In this document: positions 21,971 through 33,151 of the stretch, piece after piece
Position numbering within the stretch: position 1 is the first letter of the stretch
How the letters are laid out: every line of letters starts with the position of its first letter
Assembly (NCBI RefSeq): GCF_020686945.1
Contig: NZ_JAJEPR010000033.1
Coordinates: forward strand, 1 to 37,226
Direction: 5' to 3'
DNA length: 37,226 bases
From: Limivivens faecihominis
GTDB lineage: Bacteria; Bacillota; Clostridia; Lachnospirales; Lachnospiraceae
The notes under the pieces: generated by a model
What the model saw: only the letters and a program-made list of their open reading frames with translations
Databases searched by the model: none
What the model was told of the DNA's origin: nothing
Position numbers and translations under genes: made by a program

Positions 21971-23251
21971 TTATTTCTTCTTTCCGGTTTTCTCGTTATA
22001 CTGCTCTACCATACGGGCTTTTGCCGCGATGCTTCCCGGTTTTGCCGCGTGGTTTTTGTAGTATTCCGTGGATTTCTCCATCTGTTTCTGCCGGGCTTCC
22101 TCTTTCTGCTTCTGAACCTTCTCATCCTCTTCCGGATCTGCCTGTTTGGAAGCTGCCATCATGGCCTGCTTGGAGATCGTCTGAGGCGGAAGTCCCATCT
22201 TTTTACGCTTCTCGTTGTTTTTCTCCACGTTCTTCTGGATCATCTCATCCAGGTCGATCTTGTCGATCTGTTTGTTTACGATGATCTGCTGAATCATACG
22301 CACAACGGCGCTGGCTACCCAGTAGATACCAAGACCGGTGGGCAGGGTGAAACAGAATACAACGGACATCAGCGGCATAACATTGTTCATCATCTTCATG
22401 GAAGCTTCCATGGTTCCACCCTCGGAGTTGTTGGAAGGCGTTGTTGCTGCGGTGGAAAGCTTCACGCTGAACCACTGGGTCAGACCGGAAAGGATCGGGA
22501 TCAGAAGAGCTCCGATCACGAGAAGAATGGCTCCGCTCTCCAGGCCGCTTCTGATGATATTTAACGGAGAATCCGCAATATTCAGGCCCAGGAAATAGTT
22601 CATGCGGTCCATCTCGCCCTGTGTCTTTGTTACCAGATCAGAGAAATCCGGAAACTTCTCTGCGAGGGTTTCCCAGTCTGCGGGTTTGCATTTGTAAAGC
22701 GTATCTACGATAGAATTGGCTGCATAGCCTAATTTCTCAAAGCTAATGTTGTTTACTTTTGCGATCTCTGAAAGGACTTCCTGGCTTCCGCTTGTTGCGA
22801 GGATCTTCTCAACCAGCGGCATGAAAGCGTTCTTTACGCTGCCTACATACGCGGGCACATTCCAGATAACACGGTACAAAGCGAACAGAATCGGCAGCTG
22901 TATCAACATCTGAACACAGCTTCCTGTGGGGGATACGCCGTATTTTGCGTATACTTCCTTGGTTTCCTCGTTCATCTTCATCATGGAAGCCTGGTCCTGC
23001 TTGCCCTTGTATTTCTTCTGGATCTTCTGCAGTTCCGGATTCATTTTCGCGGAAAGCTTGGAGAACTTCTGCTGCTTGTATGTCAGCGGAGTCATGATTC
23101 CATAGATAATGATCGTGAACAGAATGATACATAAACCGATATTTTCCACATGGAAAACGCTGCTCAGAAAGATAAAGATGGCATTCATGATGAAGCCGAG
23201 CAGGGTGGCTACCGGTCCAATAATGAACGTATTGGTCTTGGTTATTAACAT
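21971..23251 (-). CDS. yidC: Membrane protein insertase YidC/Oxa1/SpoIIIJ
   Basis: 426 residues, the short Gram-positive form without the large periplasmic domain. Membrane helices around residues 10-35, 35-55, 110-135, 230-260 and 290-320. The hydrophilic-groove region includes LTYKQQKFSKLSAKMNPELQKIQKKYKGK (cytoplasmic hairpin) and the conserved GSCVQMLIQLPILFALYRVI. No lipobox cysteine is visible at the N-terminus. The C-terminal tail (about 345-426) is long and lysine-rich, as expected for ribosome contact. It inserts membrane proteins with or without SecYEG. It belongs to the rpmH - rnpA - yidD - yidC - jag run. Confidence 0.96.
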   Translation of the reverse strand: MLITKTNTFIIGPVATLLGFIMNAIFIFLSSVFHVENIGLCIILFTIIIYGIMTPLTYKQQKFSKLSAKMNPELQKIQKKYKGKQDQASMMKMNEETKEVYAKYGVSPTGSCVQMLIQLPILFALYRVIWNVPAYVGSVKNAFMPLVEKILATSGSQEVLSEIAKVNNISFEKLGYAANSIVDTLYKCKPADWETLAEKFPDFSDLVTKTQGEMDRMNYFLGLNIADSPLNIIRSGLESGAILLVIGALLIPILSGLTQWFSVKLSTAATTPSNNSEGGTMEASMKMMNNVMPLMSVVFCFTLPTGLGIYWVASAVVRMIQQIIVNKQIDKIDLDEMIQKNVEKNNEKRKKMGLPPQTISKQAMMAASKQADPEEDEKVQKQKEEARQKQMEKSTEYYKNHAAKPGSIAAKARMVEQYNEKTGKKK

Positions 23252-23350
23252 GCTTTTCCTCCTGGATGTTACAGCTGTCCCGGCTCCCCTCGCCCCGCAG
23301 CTGCGCTACTCTTGATTTTCGTCTTCCTGGTAAAGCGGATAAAAAACCGC

Positions 23351-23560
23351 TCAGGGAACAGGATCATACCCTCCGTGAGAAAAGGGATTGCACCTTAAGA
23401 TACGCCACACGGCCAGAAGGGAACCCTTCAGAGCGCCGTATTTCTCGATCGCTTCCAGCCCATACTGGGAACAGGTGGGATAATACGGACATTTGGTACT
23501 CTTTAACGGGGAAAGGTATTTTCTATATAATTTAATCATTCCGATTAAGATTTTTTTCAT
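23351..23560 (-). CDS. yidD: Membrane protein insertion efficiency factor YidD
   Basis: A 69-residue protein with the complete family signature: IKLYRKYLSPLKSTKCPYYPTCSQYGLEAIEKYGALKG and RILRCNPFSHGGYDPVP, including the conserved cysteines. It overlaps the end of rnpA by 29 bases in another frame, the classical arrangement, so translation is probably coupled. It assists YidC-dependent insertion at the inner leaflet. A short hairpin (AGCGG/CCGCT) lies around its stop codon before yidC. Confidence 0.96.
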   Translation of the reverse strand: MKKILIGMIKLYRKYLSPLKSTKCPYYPTCSQYGLEAIEKYGALKGSLLAVWRILRCNPFSHGGYDPVP

Positions 23561-23915
23561 CTTTATTCTCCGACGAAAGCTCCTGAACCAGGTTCTGAAG
23601 CTTCATTAGATGCAGAAGCGCACTCTCGATTTCCCGATAGCTTCTGCTCTTTGCCAGTGGTCTTACCACAACCACCAGATCATATCCAGGTTTTAGTGAT
23701 TTTTCATTCAGACGATAACTCTCTCTAATTAAACGACACATATGATGGCGAACGACACTGTTCCCCACCTTTTTACTGACAGAAATCCCGATGCGGTTTT
23801 TTGACAAGCCATTTTCCAGCCGGTACAACACCAGATAGCGGTTGGCCCTGGAATCTGCTGCCCGGTAAACTCTCTGAAAATCCTGATTTTTCTTCAATGA
23901 CTCTGAAAATATCAT
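23532..23915 (-). CDS. rnpA: Ribonuclease P protein component
   Basis: 127 residues. The RNR signature region appears as GISVSKKVGNSVVRHHMCRLIRESYR (around residues 43-68), with the C-terminal VVVVRPLAKSRSYREIESALLHL. It binds the catalytic RNase P RNA, not seen in this window, to mature tRNA 5' ends. I start at MIFSESLKKNQDF, with GGAG 5 bases before the ATG. The frame stays open 32 codons further, but that region is the 3' end of rpmH and its hairpin, so the extension is not believed. Confidence 0.95.
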   Translation of the reverse strand: MIFSESLKKNQDFQRVYRAADSRANRYLVLYRLENGLSKNRIGISVSKKVGNSVVRHHMCRLIRESYRLNEKSLKPGYDLVVVVRPLAKSRSYREIESALLHLMKLQNLVQELSSENKDEKNLNRND

Positions 23916-23940
23916 AAAAACTCCATACGTTTCTATTAAA

Positions 23941-23969
23941 GAGAAGAAAAGGCCACAAATATGCGGCCT
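23941..23969 (-). terminator. Hairpin between rpmH and rnpA
   Basis: Minus-strand AGGCCGCA and TGTGGCCT (8 bp, one G-T) with loop TATT, then TTTCTTCTC. It begins inside the rpmH stop codon. It may reduce rnpA expression relative to rpmH. Confidence 0.65.
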
Positions 23970-24102
23970 ATGCTGACAATACTTTTCTTCCTTTTGCTCT
24001 TCTGGCAGCAAGAACTTTTCTGCCGTTTGCTGTGCTCATTCTTGCTCTGAATCCGTGAACTTTCGCTCTGGATCTTTTTTTCGGCTGAAATGTCATTTTC
24101 AT
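23968..24102 (-). CDS. rpmH: Ribosomal protein L34
   Basis: A 44-residue, very basic protein whose sequence MKMTFQPKKRSRAKVHGFR followed by ARMSTANGRKVLAARRAKGRK is diagnostic of bL34. AAGGAGGTG lies 9 bases before the first ATG. It is the first gene left of oriC, divergent from dnaA with about 610 bases between, the canonical dnaA-rpmH arrangement. Promoter TTGACT-17-TATAAT at 24214-24242. Its leader is about 105 bases long. Confidence 0.98.
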   Translation of the reverse strand: MKMTFQPKKRSRAKVHGFRARMSTANGRKVLAARRAKGRKVLSA

Positions 24103-24213
24103 AAGTTTTGGCACCTCCTTCTTCTATCCCACCATCCTTGTCCGAAACTCCGAAATCGCTTTCCCTCTCCCGGAAAGACAAAAAATAGCAGCCAATCTAA
24201 AACATCATTTCTC

Positions 24214-24242
24214 ATTATATTCATAAAAAACAAGAAAGTCAA
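24214..24242 (-). promoter_or_regulatory. rpmH promoter
   Basis: TTGACT (24237-24242), 17-base spacer, TATAAT (24214-24219) on the minus strand. Confidence 0.8.
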
Positions 24243-24363
24243 GGAGTTTTTTGGCGGGACTTTTTCCGCGTTCTCCTGCAATATAATAAGAAGAAACTCT
24301 GCTTTTTCCGCCAGATTTTCTTATTTTTGTGCATATGTGGAAAATTTTCTTTTTTTACCATAA

Positions 24364-24476
24364 TTCACATGTCATCCCCAGCTCATCCACGGCCAATCCA
24401 CAAGTTATCCACATATTGGGGATAACTTGTGCATAACTCATGAATAACCTGTGGAAAGCGTCTCCATCATCCACAT
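24364..24476. other. oriC: upstream DnaA-box cluster
   Basis: Perfect DnaA box TTATCCACA at 24405-24413. One-mismatch boxes: TGTGCATAA (24428-24436, reverse) and TCATCCACA (24467-24475). Weaker: TCATCCACG (24383), CAATCCACA (24394), and the GGGGATAAC and CTGTGGAA stretches. An AT-rich tract follows (24477-24550). Together with the cluster behind dnaA this makes a bipartite origin of Bacillus/Clostridium type. Confidence 0.9.
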
Positions 24477-24554
24477 AGTCGCCAAAAATGTCTGATTTTT
24501 ACGCCTTTTTTCACTGTGAACAAATATTTTTCTCTTTTTCACAAGAATTAAGCA

Positions 24555-24583
24555 TTGATAATTTTACCGTTTTAGTTTAAAAT
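24555..24583 (+). promoter_or_regulatory. dnaA promoter
   Basis: TTGATA (24555-24560), 17-base spacer, TAAAAT (24578-24583). It lies just downstream of the DnaA boxes, giving a leader of about 125 bases; DnaA autoregulation is likely. Confidence 0.75.
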
Positions 24584-24619
24584 TGGTGAGTATAGTGGGA
24601 TGATTTTTTTATGCTCGTC

Positions 24620-24681
24620 CCGTACGGACATACACCATACGGTCTTTTTTATGATTGTGGAGGACTCCATAGTCTTTTTTT
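24620..24681 (+). terminator. Two terminator-like hairpins in the dnaA leader
   Basis: First: CCGTACGG (24620-24627) with CCATACGG (24635-24642), one mismatch, then TCTTTTTT. Second: GGACT (24662-24666) with AGTCT (24671-24675), then a T-run to 24681. Both lie between the promoter and the dnaA ribosome site. An alternative fold uses the palindrome GTCCCGTACGGAC. Confidence 0.55.
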
Positions 24682-24715
24682 CGTATGCTTATAACCAATG
24701 TAAGGAGTTATCTGA

Positions 24716-26083
24716 ATGGACATCATCAAAGAAAAATGGGAGGAAATTCTATATACCGTAAAACTGGAGCATGAACTTACGGACGTATCTTTCGATACCT
24801 GGCTCAAACCGCTGAAAGTACATAGCTTCGAGAAAAACGGATCAGCCAATACGCTGTATATTCTGATCCCGGCTGAACAGCAGCCTGCTTTCGGTTATAT
24901 TAAGAAGAAATACGCCCTTCCGCTTCGGGTTGCCATCGCGGAAATCACCGGTCTGGACTGTTCGCTGGAGTTTATCCTCCCCGAAGAAGCCCAGAAACTG
25001 GAGGCAAAAAAGGCAACTGTTACTTCTAATCTGAACGAATGCATTGAAAAGGCCAACTTAAATCCGAAGTATACTTTCGATACCTTCGTGGTCGGCAGCA
25101 ACAACAATTTTGCCCACGCCGCATCCCTCGCGGTGGCCGAATCTCCGGGAGAAATGTACAATCCTCTCTTTATTTACGGAGGCGTTGGTCTGGGAAAAAC
25201 CCACCTCATGCATTCCATCGCGCATTTTATATTAGAAAGAAATCCGGAAACCAAGGTGCTTTATGTGACCAGTGAATCTTTTACGAATGAGCTGATCGAG
25301 GCCATCCGTAACAACAACAACACTGCAACTGCCCGTTTTCGCGAGAAATACCGCAATATTGACGTACTTCTTATTGATGATATCCAGTTCATTATAGGAA
25401 AAGAATCCACCCAGGAAGAATTTTTCCATACTTTTAATGATCTGCACAGCAATAAAAAGCAGATCATTATTTCTTCGGATAAACCCCCCAAAGAAATGCA
25501 GACTCTGGAAGGACGTCTCCGCTCCCGCTTCGAATGGGGCCTGATCGCGGACATCTCCTCTCCCGACTACGAAACCCGTATGGCAATTCTCCGGAAAAAA
25601 GAAGAACTTGACGGCTATCAGGTAAATGACGAAGTCATCAAATACATCGCCACCAATATCAAATCAAATATCCGTGAGCTGGAGGGAGCCCTCAATAAAC
25701 TGATGGCCTGCAGCCGCCTGGAAAAAAAGGAAATCACAATTGAAATGGCGGAACAGGAACTCCGCGATATCATCTCTCCGGACGAAAAACGGGAGGTCAC
25801 TCCGGAGCTCATCATCAATACGGTGGCAGAGCACTTCGGAATCCGTCCGGAAGACATCAAAGGAAAGAAACGAAATTCCGAGATTGTCTTTCCCAGACAG
25901 ATTGCCATGTATCTCTGCAGGGAGATCATTGGTATCCCCTTAAAGTCCATTGGAACCATAATGGGGAAAAAAGACCACACCACAGTTATCCACGCCTGCA
26001 ACACCATCGTCGCCGACATGGAAAAATCCGAATCCACACGCAATACCGTAGAGATTATCAAGAAGAAAATCACACCGAACTGA
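24716..26083 (+). CDS. dnaA: Chromosomal replication initiator DnaA
   Basis: 455 residues. Domain I (about 1-80, WEEILYTVKLEHELTDVSFDTWLKPL) for protein contacts, a short domain II linker (about 82-115), AAA+ domain III with Walker A GGVGLGKTH (K161), Walker B VLLIDDIQF and sensor SRFEWGLIADI, and domain IV with the DnaA-box-binding HTH ending in GKKDHTTVIHAC. It melts oriC after binding the 9-mer boxes on both sides of the gene. AAGGAG stands 8 bases before the ATG. Length and motifs are normal. Confidence 0.99.
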   Translation: MDIIKEKWEEILYTVKLEHELTDVSFDTWLKPLKVHSFEKNGSANTLYILIPAEQQPAFGYIKKKYALPLRVAIAEITGLDCSLEFILPEEAQKLEAKKATVTSNLNECIEKANLNPKYTFDTFVVGSNNNFAHAASLAVAESPGEMYNPLFIYGGVGLGKTHLMHSIAHFILERNPETKVLYVTSESFTNELIEAIRNNNNTATARFREKYRNIDVLLIDDIQFIIGKESTQEEFFHTFNDLHSNKKQIIISSDKPPKEMQTLEGRLRSRFEWGLIADISSPDYETRMAILRKKEELDGYQVNDEVIKYIATNIKSNIRELEGALNKLMACSRLEKKEITIEMAEQELRDIISPDEKREVTPELIINTVAEHFGIRPEDIKGKKRNSEIVFPRQIAMYLCREIIGIPLKSIGTIMGKKDHTTVIHACNTIVADMEKSESTRNTVEIIKKKITPN

Positions 26084-26086
26084 CAG

Positions 26087-26235
26087 TCATCCACAGGCTT
26101 CGTACGAAAGTTCCACAAAAGTATTCCACAGCCGGAACCCTTGATTTTACAGGCTTTCGTACGGTTATTCACAAATTCACAGCCCCTAAGAATATGACTA
26201 CGGATTTTCTATAAAAAATATATTCAAAGCCTTTT
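26087..26235. other. oriC: downstream DnaA-box cluster and AT-rich unwinding region
   Basis: TCATCCACA (26087-26095), TATTCCACA (26122-26130) and TTATTCACA (26165-26173) precede a GC-rich CCCC and the AT-rich stretch 26207-26235, a candidate DNA unwinding element. TTCGTACGAA at about 26100 and CTTTCGTACGG at about 26154 form a repeated palindrome. In Bacillus the unwinding site lies in the same dnaA-dnaN gap. Confidence 0.8.
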
Positions 26236-26258
26236 TCGGCCAAAAGGAGTACACACCT

Positions 26259-27362
26259 ATGAAAATTATCTGTTCCAAAACGAGTCTGTTAAAGGGTGTA
26301 AACACCGTACTGAAAGCGGTACCCTCCAAAACGACCATGCCGATCCTGGAATGCATCCTCATCGATGCGACTCTTGGAAAAATTAAATTCACAGCCAATG
26401 ATATGGAACTTGGAATCGAAACCACCGTTGACGGTTCCATTCAGGAAAAAGGTATCGTAGCTCTGGATGCGAAGATCTTTTCTGAAATCGTACGAAAACT
26501 TCCTGAAAATGAAGTTACCATCGAGACCGATGCCAAACTGAACACCACGATCACCTGTGAAAAAGCAAAATTTAATATTCCGGGCCAGTCCGGCGATGAT
26601 TTCACCGGTCTTCCCGCTGTTGAAAAAAATGAAAGCATCACTCTCACCCAGTTCACACTGAAGGAAGTGATCCGTCAGACCATCTTTTCCATTGCAGCCA
26701 ATGAGAATAATAAAATGATGACCGGTGAACTTTTTGAAGTAAACGGAAGTTTACTAAAAGTGGTTTCCCTGGACGGACACCGTATTTCTATTAGAAAAGT
26801 CGAATTAAAAGAGAATTTTGGAAACATCAAAGTTGTCGTTCCTGGAAAGACACTCACCGAAGTGAGCAAAATTTTATCCGGCGAAACCGATGACGATGTC
26901 CGTATTTTCTTTACAACCAACCATATCGTATTTGAATTTGAGGAGACCATCGTGGTTTCCCGCCTGATCGAGGGAGAATATTTCCGTATCGATCAGATGC
27001 TTTCCAGCGATTATGAGACGAAGATCACGGTAAATAAGAGAGAGCTTCTAAGCTGTATCGACCGTGCGACGCTGCTGGTGAAAGAAGGAGACAAAAAACC
27101 CATCATCATTCATATCACGGATGGTTCCATGGAACTTAAGATCAATTCTCAGATCGGTTCCATGAAAGAGGATATCGATATTGAGAAAGAGGGTAAGGAT
27201 ATTCTCATCGGTTTCAACCCCCGGTTCCTGATGGATGCCTTGAGAGTCATCGACGACGAGACCGTGGATATTTATCTGGTAAATCCGAAGGCTCCCTGCT
27301 TTATCCGGGACGACAAGGAAACTTACACCTATCTCATTCTGCCGGTGAACTTTACGGCTTAA
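26259..27362 (+). CDS. dnaN: DNA polymerase III beta subunit (sliding clamp)
   Basis: 367 residues, the usual clamp length, with three similar domains of about 120 residues. N-terminal MKIICSKTSLLKGVNTVLKAVPSKTTMPILECILI, middle NNKMMTGELFEVNGSLLKVVSLDGHRISIRKVEL, and the C-terminal peptide-binding groove end YTYLILPVNFTA are typical. It forms a ring that tethers the replicative polymerase to DNA. AAAGGAG lies 9 bases before the ATG. It heads the dnaN - yaaA - recF - gyrB - gyrA run with gaps of only 11-12 bases. Confidence 0.98.
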   Translation: MKIICSKTSLLKGVNTVLKAVPSKTTMPILECILIDATLGKIKFTANDMELGIETTVDGSIQEKGIVALDAKIFSEIVRKLPENEVTIETDAKLNTTITCEKAKFNIPGQSGDDFTGLPAVEKNESITLTQFTLKEVIRQTIFSIAANENNKMMTGELFEVNGSLLKVVSLDGHRISIRKVELKENFGNIKVVVPGKTLTEVSKILSGETDDDVRIFFTTNHIVFEFEETIVVSRLIEGEYFRIDQMLSSDYETKITVNKRELLSCIDRATLLVKEGDKKPIIIHITDGSMELKINSQIGSMKEDIDIEKEGKDILIGFNPRFLMDALRVIDDETVDIYLVNPKAPCFIRDDKETYTYLILPVNFTA

Positions 27363-27374
27363 GGAAGGAAACTT

Positions 27375-27590
27375 ATGGAAACAATTACAATCAAAGATGA
27401 ATTTATCAAACTGGGACAGGCCCTGAAGCTGGCCGGTCTCTGCGAATCCGGCGTGGACGCCAAGTTCGCCGTACAGGAAGGCCACGTTCTGGTCAACGGC
27501 GTGACGGAGACCCAGCGAGGAAAGAAACTCCATCCGGGAGACACCTTTACCTACGAAGGAAAGACGGTAACGGTTCTGGAAAAAAAGTAA
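27375..27590 (+). CDS. yaaA: S4-domain RNA-binding protein YaaA (RlbA)
   Basis: A 71-residue S4-like protein: IKLGQALKLAGLCESGVDAKFAVQEGHVLVNGVTETQRGKKLHPGDTF is the S4 alpha-L RNA-binding core. Between dnaN and recF this is the standard Firmicute gene linked to ribosome assembly. GGAAGGAAAC precedes the ATG. It probably shares the dnaN transcript. Confidence 0.93.
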   Translation: METITIKDEFIKLGQALKLAGLCESGVDAKFAVQEGHVLVNGVTETQRGKKLHPGDTFTYEGKTVTVLEKK

Positions 27591-27602
27591 GGCTGGTGCC
27601 GA

Positions 27603-28679
27603 ATGGTAATCGAATCGATCAAACTGGAAAATTTTAGAAATTATGAGACGCTGGAGCTTACGCTGGATCCCGGCACCAATATTTTTTACGGGGAAAATGC
27701 CCAGGGAAAGACAAATATCCTGGAGTCGGTCTATCTCTGCGGGACCACCAAGTCCCACAAAGGAAGCAAGGACCGGGAGATGATCCGTTTTGACCAGGAG
27801 GAAGCGCACATCCGCATGAAGCTTGACCGGGACGGAAGCTCCTACAGCATCGACATGCATCTCAAGAAAAACAGGCCCAAGGGAATTGCCATCAACGGCG
27901 TGCCCATACGGAAGGCGGGAGAACTTCTGGGTCTGGGAAACTTTGTATTTTTTTCTCCGGAAGATCTGAATATCATCAAAAGCGGACCGGGAGAGCGGCG
28001 GCGTTTCATGGATCTGGAGCTCTGCCAGCTCTCGAAGGTCTATCTTTTTCAGCTGTCCAATTACAACAAGATCCTGAATCAGCGGAACAAGCTGCTCAAG
28101 GAGATCATGTTCCGCCCGGAATACCTGGATACGCTGGACGTCTGGGACCGCCAGCTCGTTCAGTACGGGGAACGGGTCATCCGGGAGAGGGAAAAATTTG
28201 TCGGCCGTTTAAACGAGATCATAGGCGAAATCCATCAGCGCCTTTCCGGAGGACGGGAGACTCTGGTGATCCATTATGAGAAAAATGTGGAGCCGGAAGA
28301 GTTTGAAGCAAGGCTTACGGCCAACCGGAACCGGGATCTGAAGCTCCGTACGACCCAGGCGGGACCCCATAGGGATGATCTCTGCTTCGATATCGGCGGT
28401 ATGGATATCCGGAAATTCGGTTCCCAGGGGCAGCAGCGTACGGCAGCGCTTTCTCTGAAGCTTTCCGAGATCGAGCTGGTGAAGCAGGAAATCAAGGATA
28501 CGCCGGTGCTTCTTCTGGACGACGTGCTCTCGGAGCTTGACAGCAGCAGGCAGAAATATCTTCTGGACGGCATTCATGATATACAGACACTGATCACCTG
28601 TACGGGACTCGATGAGTTTGTCGAGAACCGTTTTGAGATAAATAAAGTATTTCGGGTAAGCGATGGAGTAGTAACTTAA
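27603..28679 (+). CDS. recF: DNA replication and repair protein RecF
   Basis: A 358-residue SMC-like ATPase helping RecR/RecO load RecA at gaps. Walker A YGENAQGKTNILES (about 29-42), the ABC-type signature FGSQGQQRTAALSLKLSE, and Walker B PVLLLDDVLSELDSSRQ are intact, with the polar central part (about 90-260) of the family. The ribosome site before the ATG is weak (GGCTGGTG), so translation may depend on coupling to yaaA, whose stop is 12 bases upstream. Confidence 0.97.
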   Translation: MVIESIKLENFRNYETLELTLDPGTNIFYGENAQGKTNILESVYLCGTTKSHKGSKDREMIRFDQEEAHIRMKLDRDGSSYSIDMHLKKNRPKGIAINGVPIRKAGELLGLGNFVFFSPEDLNIIKSGPGERRRFMDLELCQLSKVYLFQLSNYNKILNQRNKLLKEIMFRPEYLDTLDVWDRQLVQYGERVIREREKFVGRLNEIIGEIHQRLSGGRETLVIHYEKNVEPEEFEARLTANRNRDLKLRTTQAGPHRDDLCFDIGGMDIRKFGSQGQQRTAALSLKLSEIELVKQEIKDTPVLLLDDVLSELDSSRQKYLLDGIHDIQTLITCTGLDEFVENRFEINKVFRVSDGVVT

Positions 28680-28691
28680 GGAGGTTAGAAA

Positions 28692-30620
28692 ATGGGTACA
28701 GAACAACAAAATGCAGAATATGGCGCAGACCAGATCCAGATCCTGGAGGGTCTGGAGGCAGTCCGCAAACGACCGGGAATGTACATCGGAAGCACTTCCG
28801 TACGGGGACTCCATCATCTGGTATATGAGATCGTGGACAATGCGGTGGATGAGGCTCTGGCCGGTTTCTGTACGGAAATACAGGTCATCATCAACAAGGG
28901 AAACAGCATCACGGTCATCGATAACGGCCGCGGTATCCCCGTAGGCATCAACCATAAATCCGGCCTTCCGGCTGTCGAGGTCGTCTTTACGATCCTTCAT
29001 GCCGGCGGAAAATTCGGTGGTGGCGGATACAAGGTGTCCGGCGGACTTCACGGCGTAGGAGCCTCTGTCGTAAATGCGCTTTCCACCTGGCTGGAGGTTC
29101 GGATCTGCCATGAAGGAAAGATTTACCAGCAGCGCTATGAGCGGGGCAAAGTCTGCTATCCCTTAAAGGTCGTGGGCGACTGCCCGGTGGAGAAGACCGG
29201 AACGCGGGTGGATTTCCAGCCGGATCCGGAGATTTTTGAAGAGACAGAATATGATTTTGACACCCTGAAGCACCGTCTCCGGGAGATGGCTTTCCTCACC
29301 AAGGGAATCCGTATCATCCTGAGGGACGACAGGGAAGATGAGCCCGTACAGAAGGTGTTCCACTATGAGGGCGGTATCAAGGAGTTTGTGAGCTACTTAA
29401 ACCGCGGAAAGACCCCCCTTTATCCGGAGATCGTCTACTGTGAGGGAAACAGGGACGGCGTTTCTGTGGAGGTTGCCCTTCAGCACAACGACGGTTACAA
29501 CGAGGGTGTTTACAGCTTTGTAAACAACATCACCACCCCGGAGGGCGGAACACATCTTACCGGTTTCCGTAACGCCCTGACAAAGACTTTTAACGCCTAT
29601 GCCAAGGCCAATAAGCTCATCAAAGAGTCTGACAGCCTTTCCGGCGAGGATATCCGTGAGGGTCTGACTGCTATCGTCAGCGTCAAGCTCGAGGAGCCCC
29701 AGTTTGAGGGTCAGACCAAGCAGAAGCTTGGAAACAGCGAAGCGCGCGGAGCCGTTGACAACCTGGTGACAGAGCAGCTCACGATTTATCTGGAGCAGCA
29801 TCCGCAGGTGGCAAAGATCGTCCTGGAGAAATCTATCATGGCCCAGCGTGCCCGGGAGGCAGCGCGGAAGGCCAGAGAGCTCACCCGGAGAAAATCTGCC
29901 CTAGACGGCATGGCGCTTCCAGGAAAACTGGCTGACTGTACGGACAAAGATCCGAAAAACTGCGAGATCTACATCGTAGAGGGAGACTCTGCAGGTGGCT
30001 CTGCGAAGACCGCGAGAAGCCGTGCGACCCAGGCGATACTTCCTCTTCGCGGAAAGATCCTGAACGTGGAGAAGGCAAGACTCGACCGGATCTACGGAAA
30101 TGCGGAAATCAAAGCGATGATCACTGCCTTCGGAACCGGTATTCATGAGGATTTCGATATCAGCAAGCTTCGTTATGACCGCATCATCATCATGACCGAT
30201 GCCGACGTGGACGGCGCCCATATCAGCACCCTGCTGCTGACCTTCCTTTACCGGTTCATGCCGGAGCTGATCCGCCAGGGCCATGTGTATCTGGCACAGC
30301 CGCCCCTTTATAAGCTTGAGAAAAACAAAAAAGTCTGGTATGCCTACAGCGATGAGGAGCTCGCGAAGATCCTGAACGAGGTGGGCCGTGACCAGAACAA
30401 CAAGATCCAGCGTTACAAAGGACTGGGAGAGATGGACCCTGAGCAGCTCTGGGAGACTACCATGGACCCCGAGCGCAGGATCCTCCTTCGTGTGAACATG
30501 GATGACGAGGCCTCCTCCGAGCTGGATGTGACTTTCACCACCCTGATGGGAGATCAGGTAGAGCCCAGAAGAGAGTTCATCGAGGAAAACGCGAAATTTG
30601 TAGAAAATCTTGACATTTAG
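28692..30620 (+). CDS. gyrB: DNA gyrase subunit B
   Basis: 642 residues, ATPase subunit of the type IIA topoisomerase that introduces negative supercoils. GHKL ATPase motifs EIVDNAVDEALAG, DNGRGIPVG and GGLHGVGASVVNALS, transducer domain with QTKQKLGNSEARG, and TOPRIM with EGDSAGGSAK and MTDADVDGAHI. The C-terminal IQRYKGLGEMDPEQLWETTMDP is normal. AAGGAGG lies 7 bases before the ATG. The short Gram-positive form without the E. coli insertion. Confidence 0.99.
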   Translation: MGTEQQNAEYGADQIQILEGLEAVRKRPGMYIGSTSVRGLHHLVYEIVDNAVDEALAGFCTEIQVIINKGNSITVIDNGRGIPVGINHKSGLPAVEVVFTILHAGGKFGGGGYKVSGGLHGVGASVVNALSTWLEVRICHEGKIYQQRYERGKVCYPLKVVGDCPVEKTGTRVDFQPDPEIFEETEYDFDTLKHRLREMAFLTKGIRIILRDDREDEPVQKVFHYEGGIKEFVSYLNRGKTPLYPEIVYCEGNRDGVSVEVALQHNDGYNEGVYSFVNNITTPEGGTHLTGFRNALTKTFNAYAKANKLIKESDSLSGEDIREGLTAIVSVKLEEPQFEGQTKQKLGNSEARGAVDNLVTEQLTIYLEQHPQVAKIVLEKSIMAQRAREAARKARELTRRKSALDGMALPGKLADCTDKDPKNCEIYIVEGDSAGGSAKTARSRATQAILPLRGKILNVEKARLDRIYGNAEIKAMITAFGTGIHEDFDISKLRYDRIIIMTDADVDGAHISTLLLTFLYRFMPELIRQGHVYLAQPPLYKLEKNKKVWYAYSDEELAKILNEVGRDQNNKIQRYKGLGEMDPEQLWETTMDPERRILLRVNMDDEASSELDVTFTTLMGDQVEPRREFIEENAKFVENLDI

Positions 30621-30631
30621 GAGGAGAAACC

Positions 30632-33151
<2,520 letters not shown>

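Noticed and set aside
23916..24011. N-terminally extended RnpA
   Set aside because: The extension would be translated from the rpmH end and its hairpin; the internal ATG has a ribosome site and gives the normal family length.
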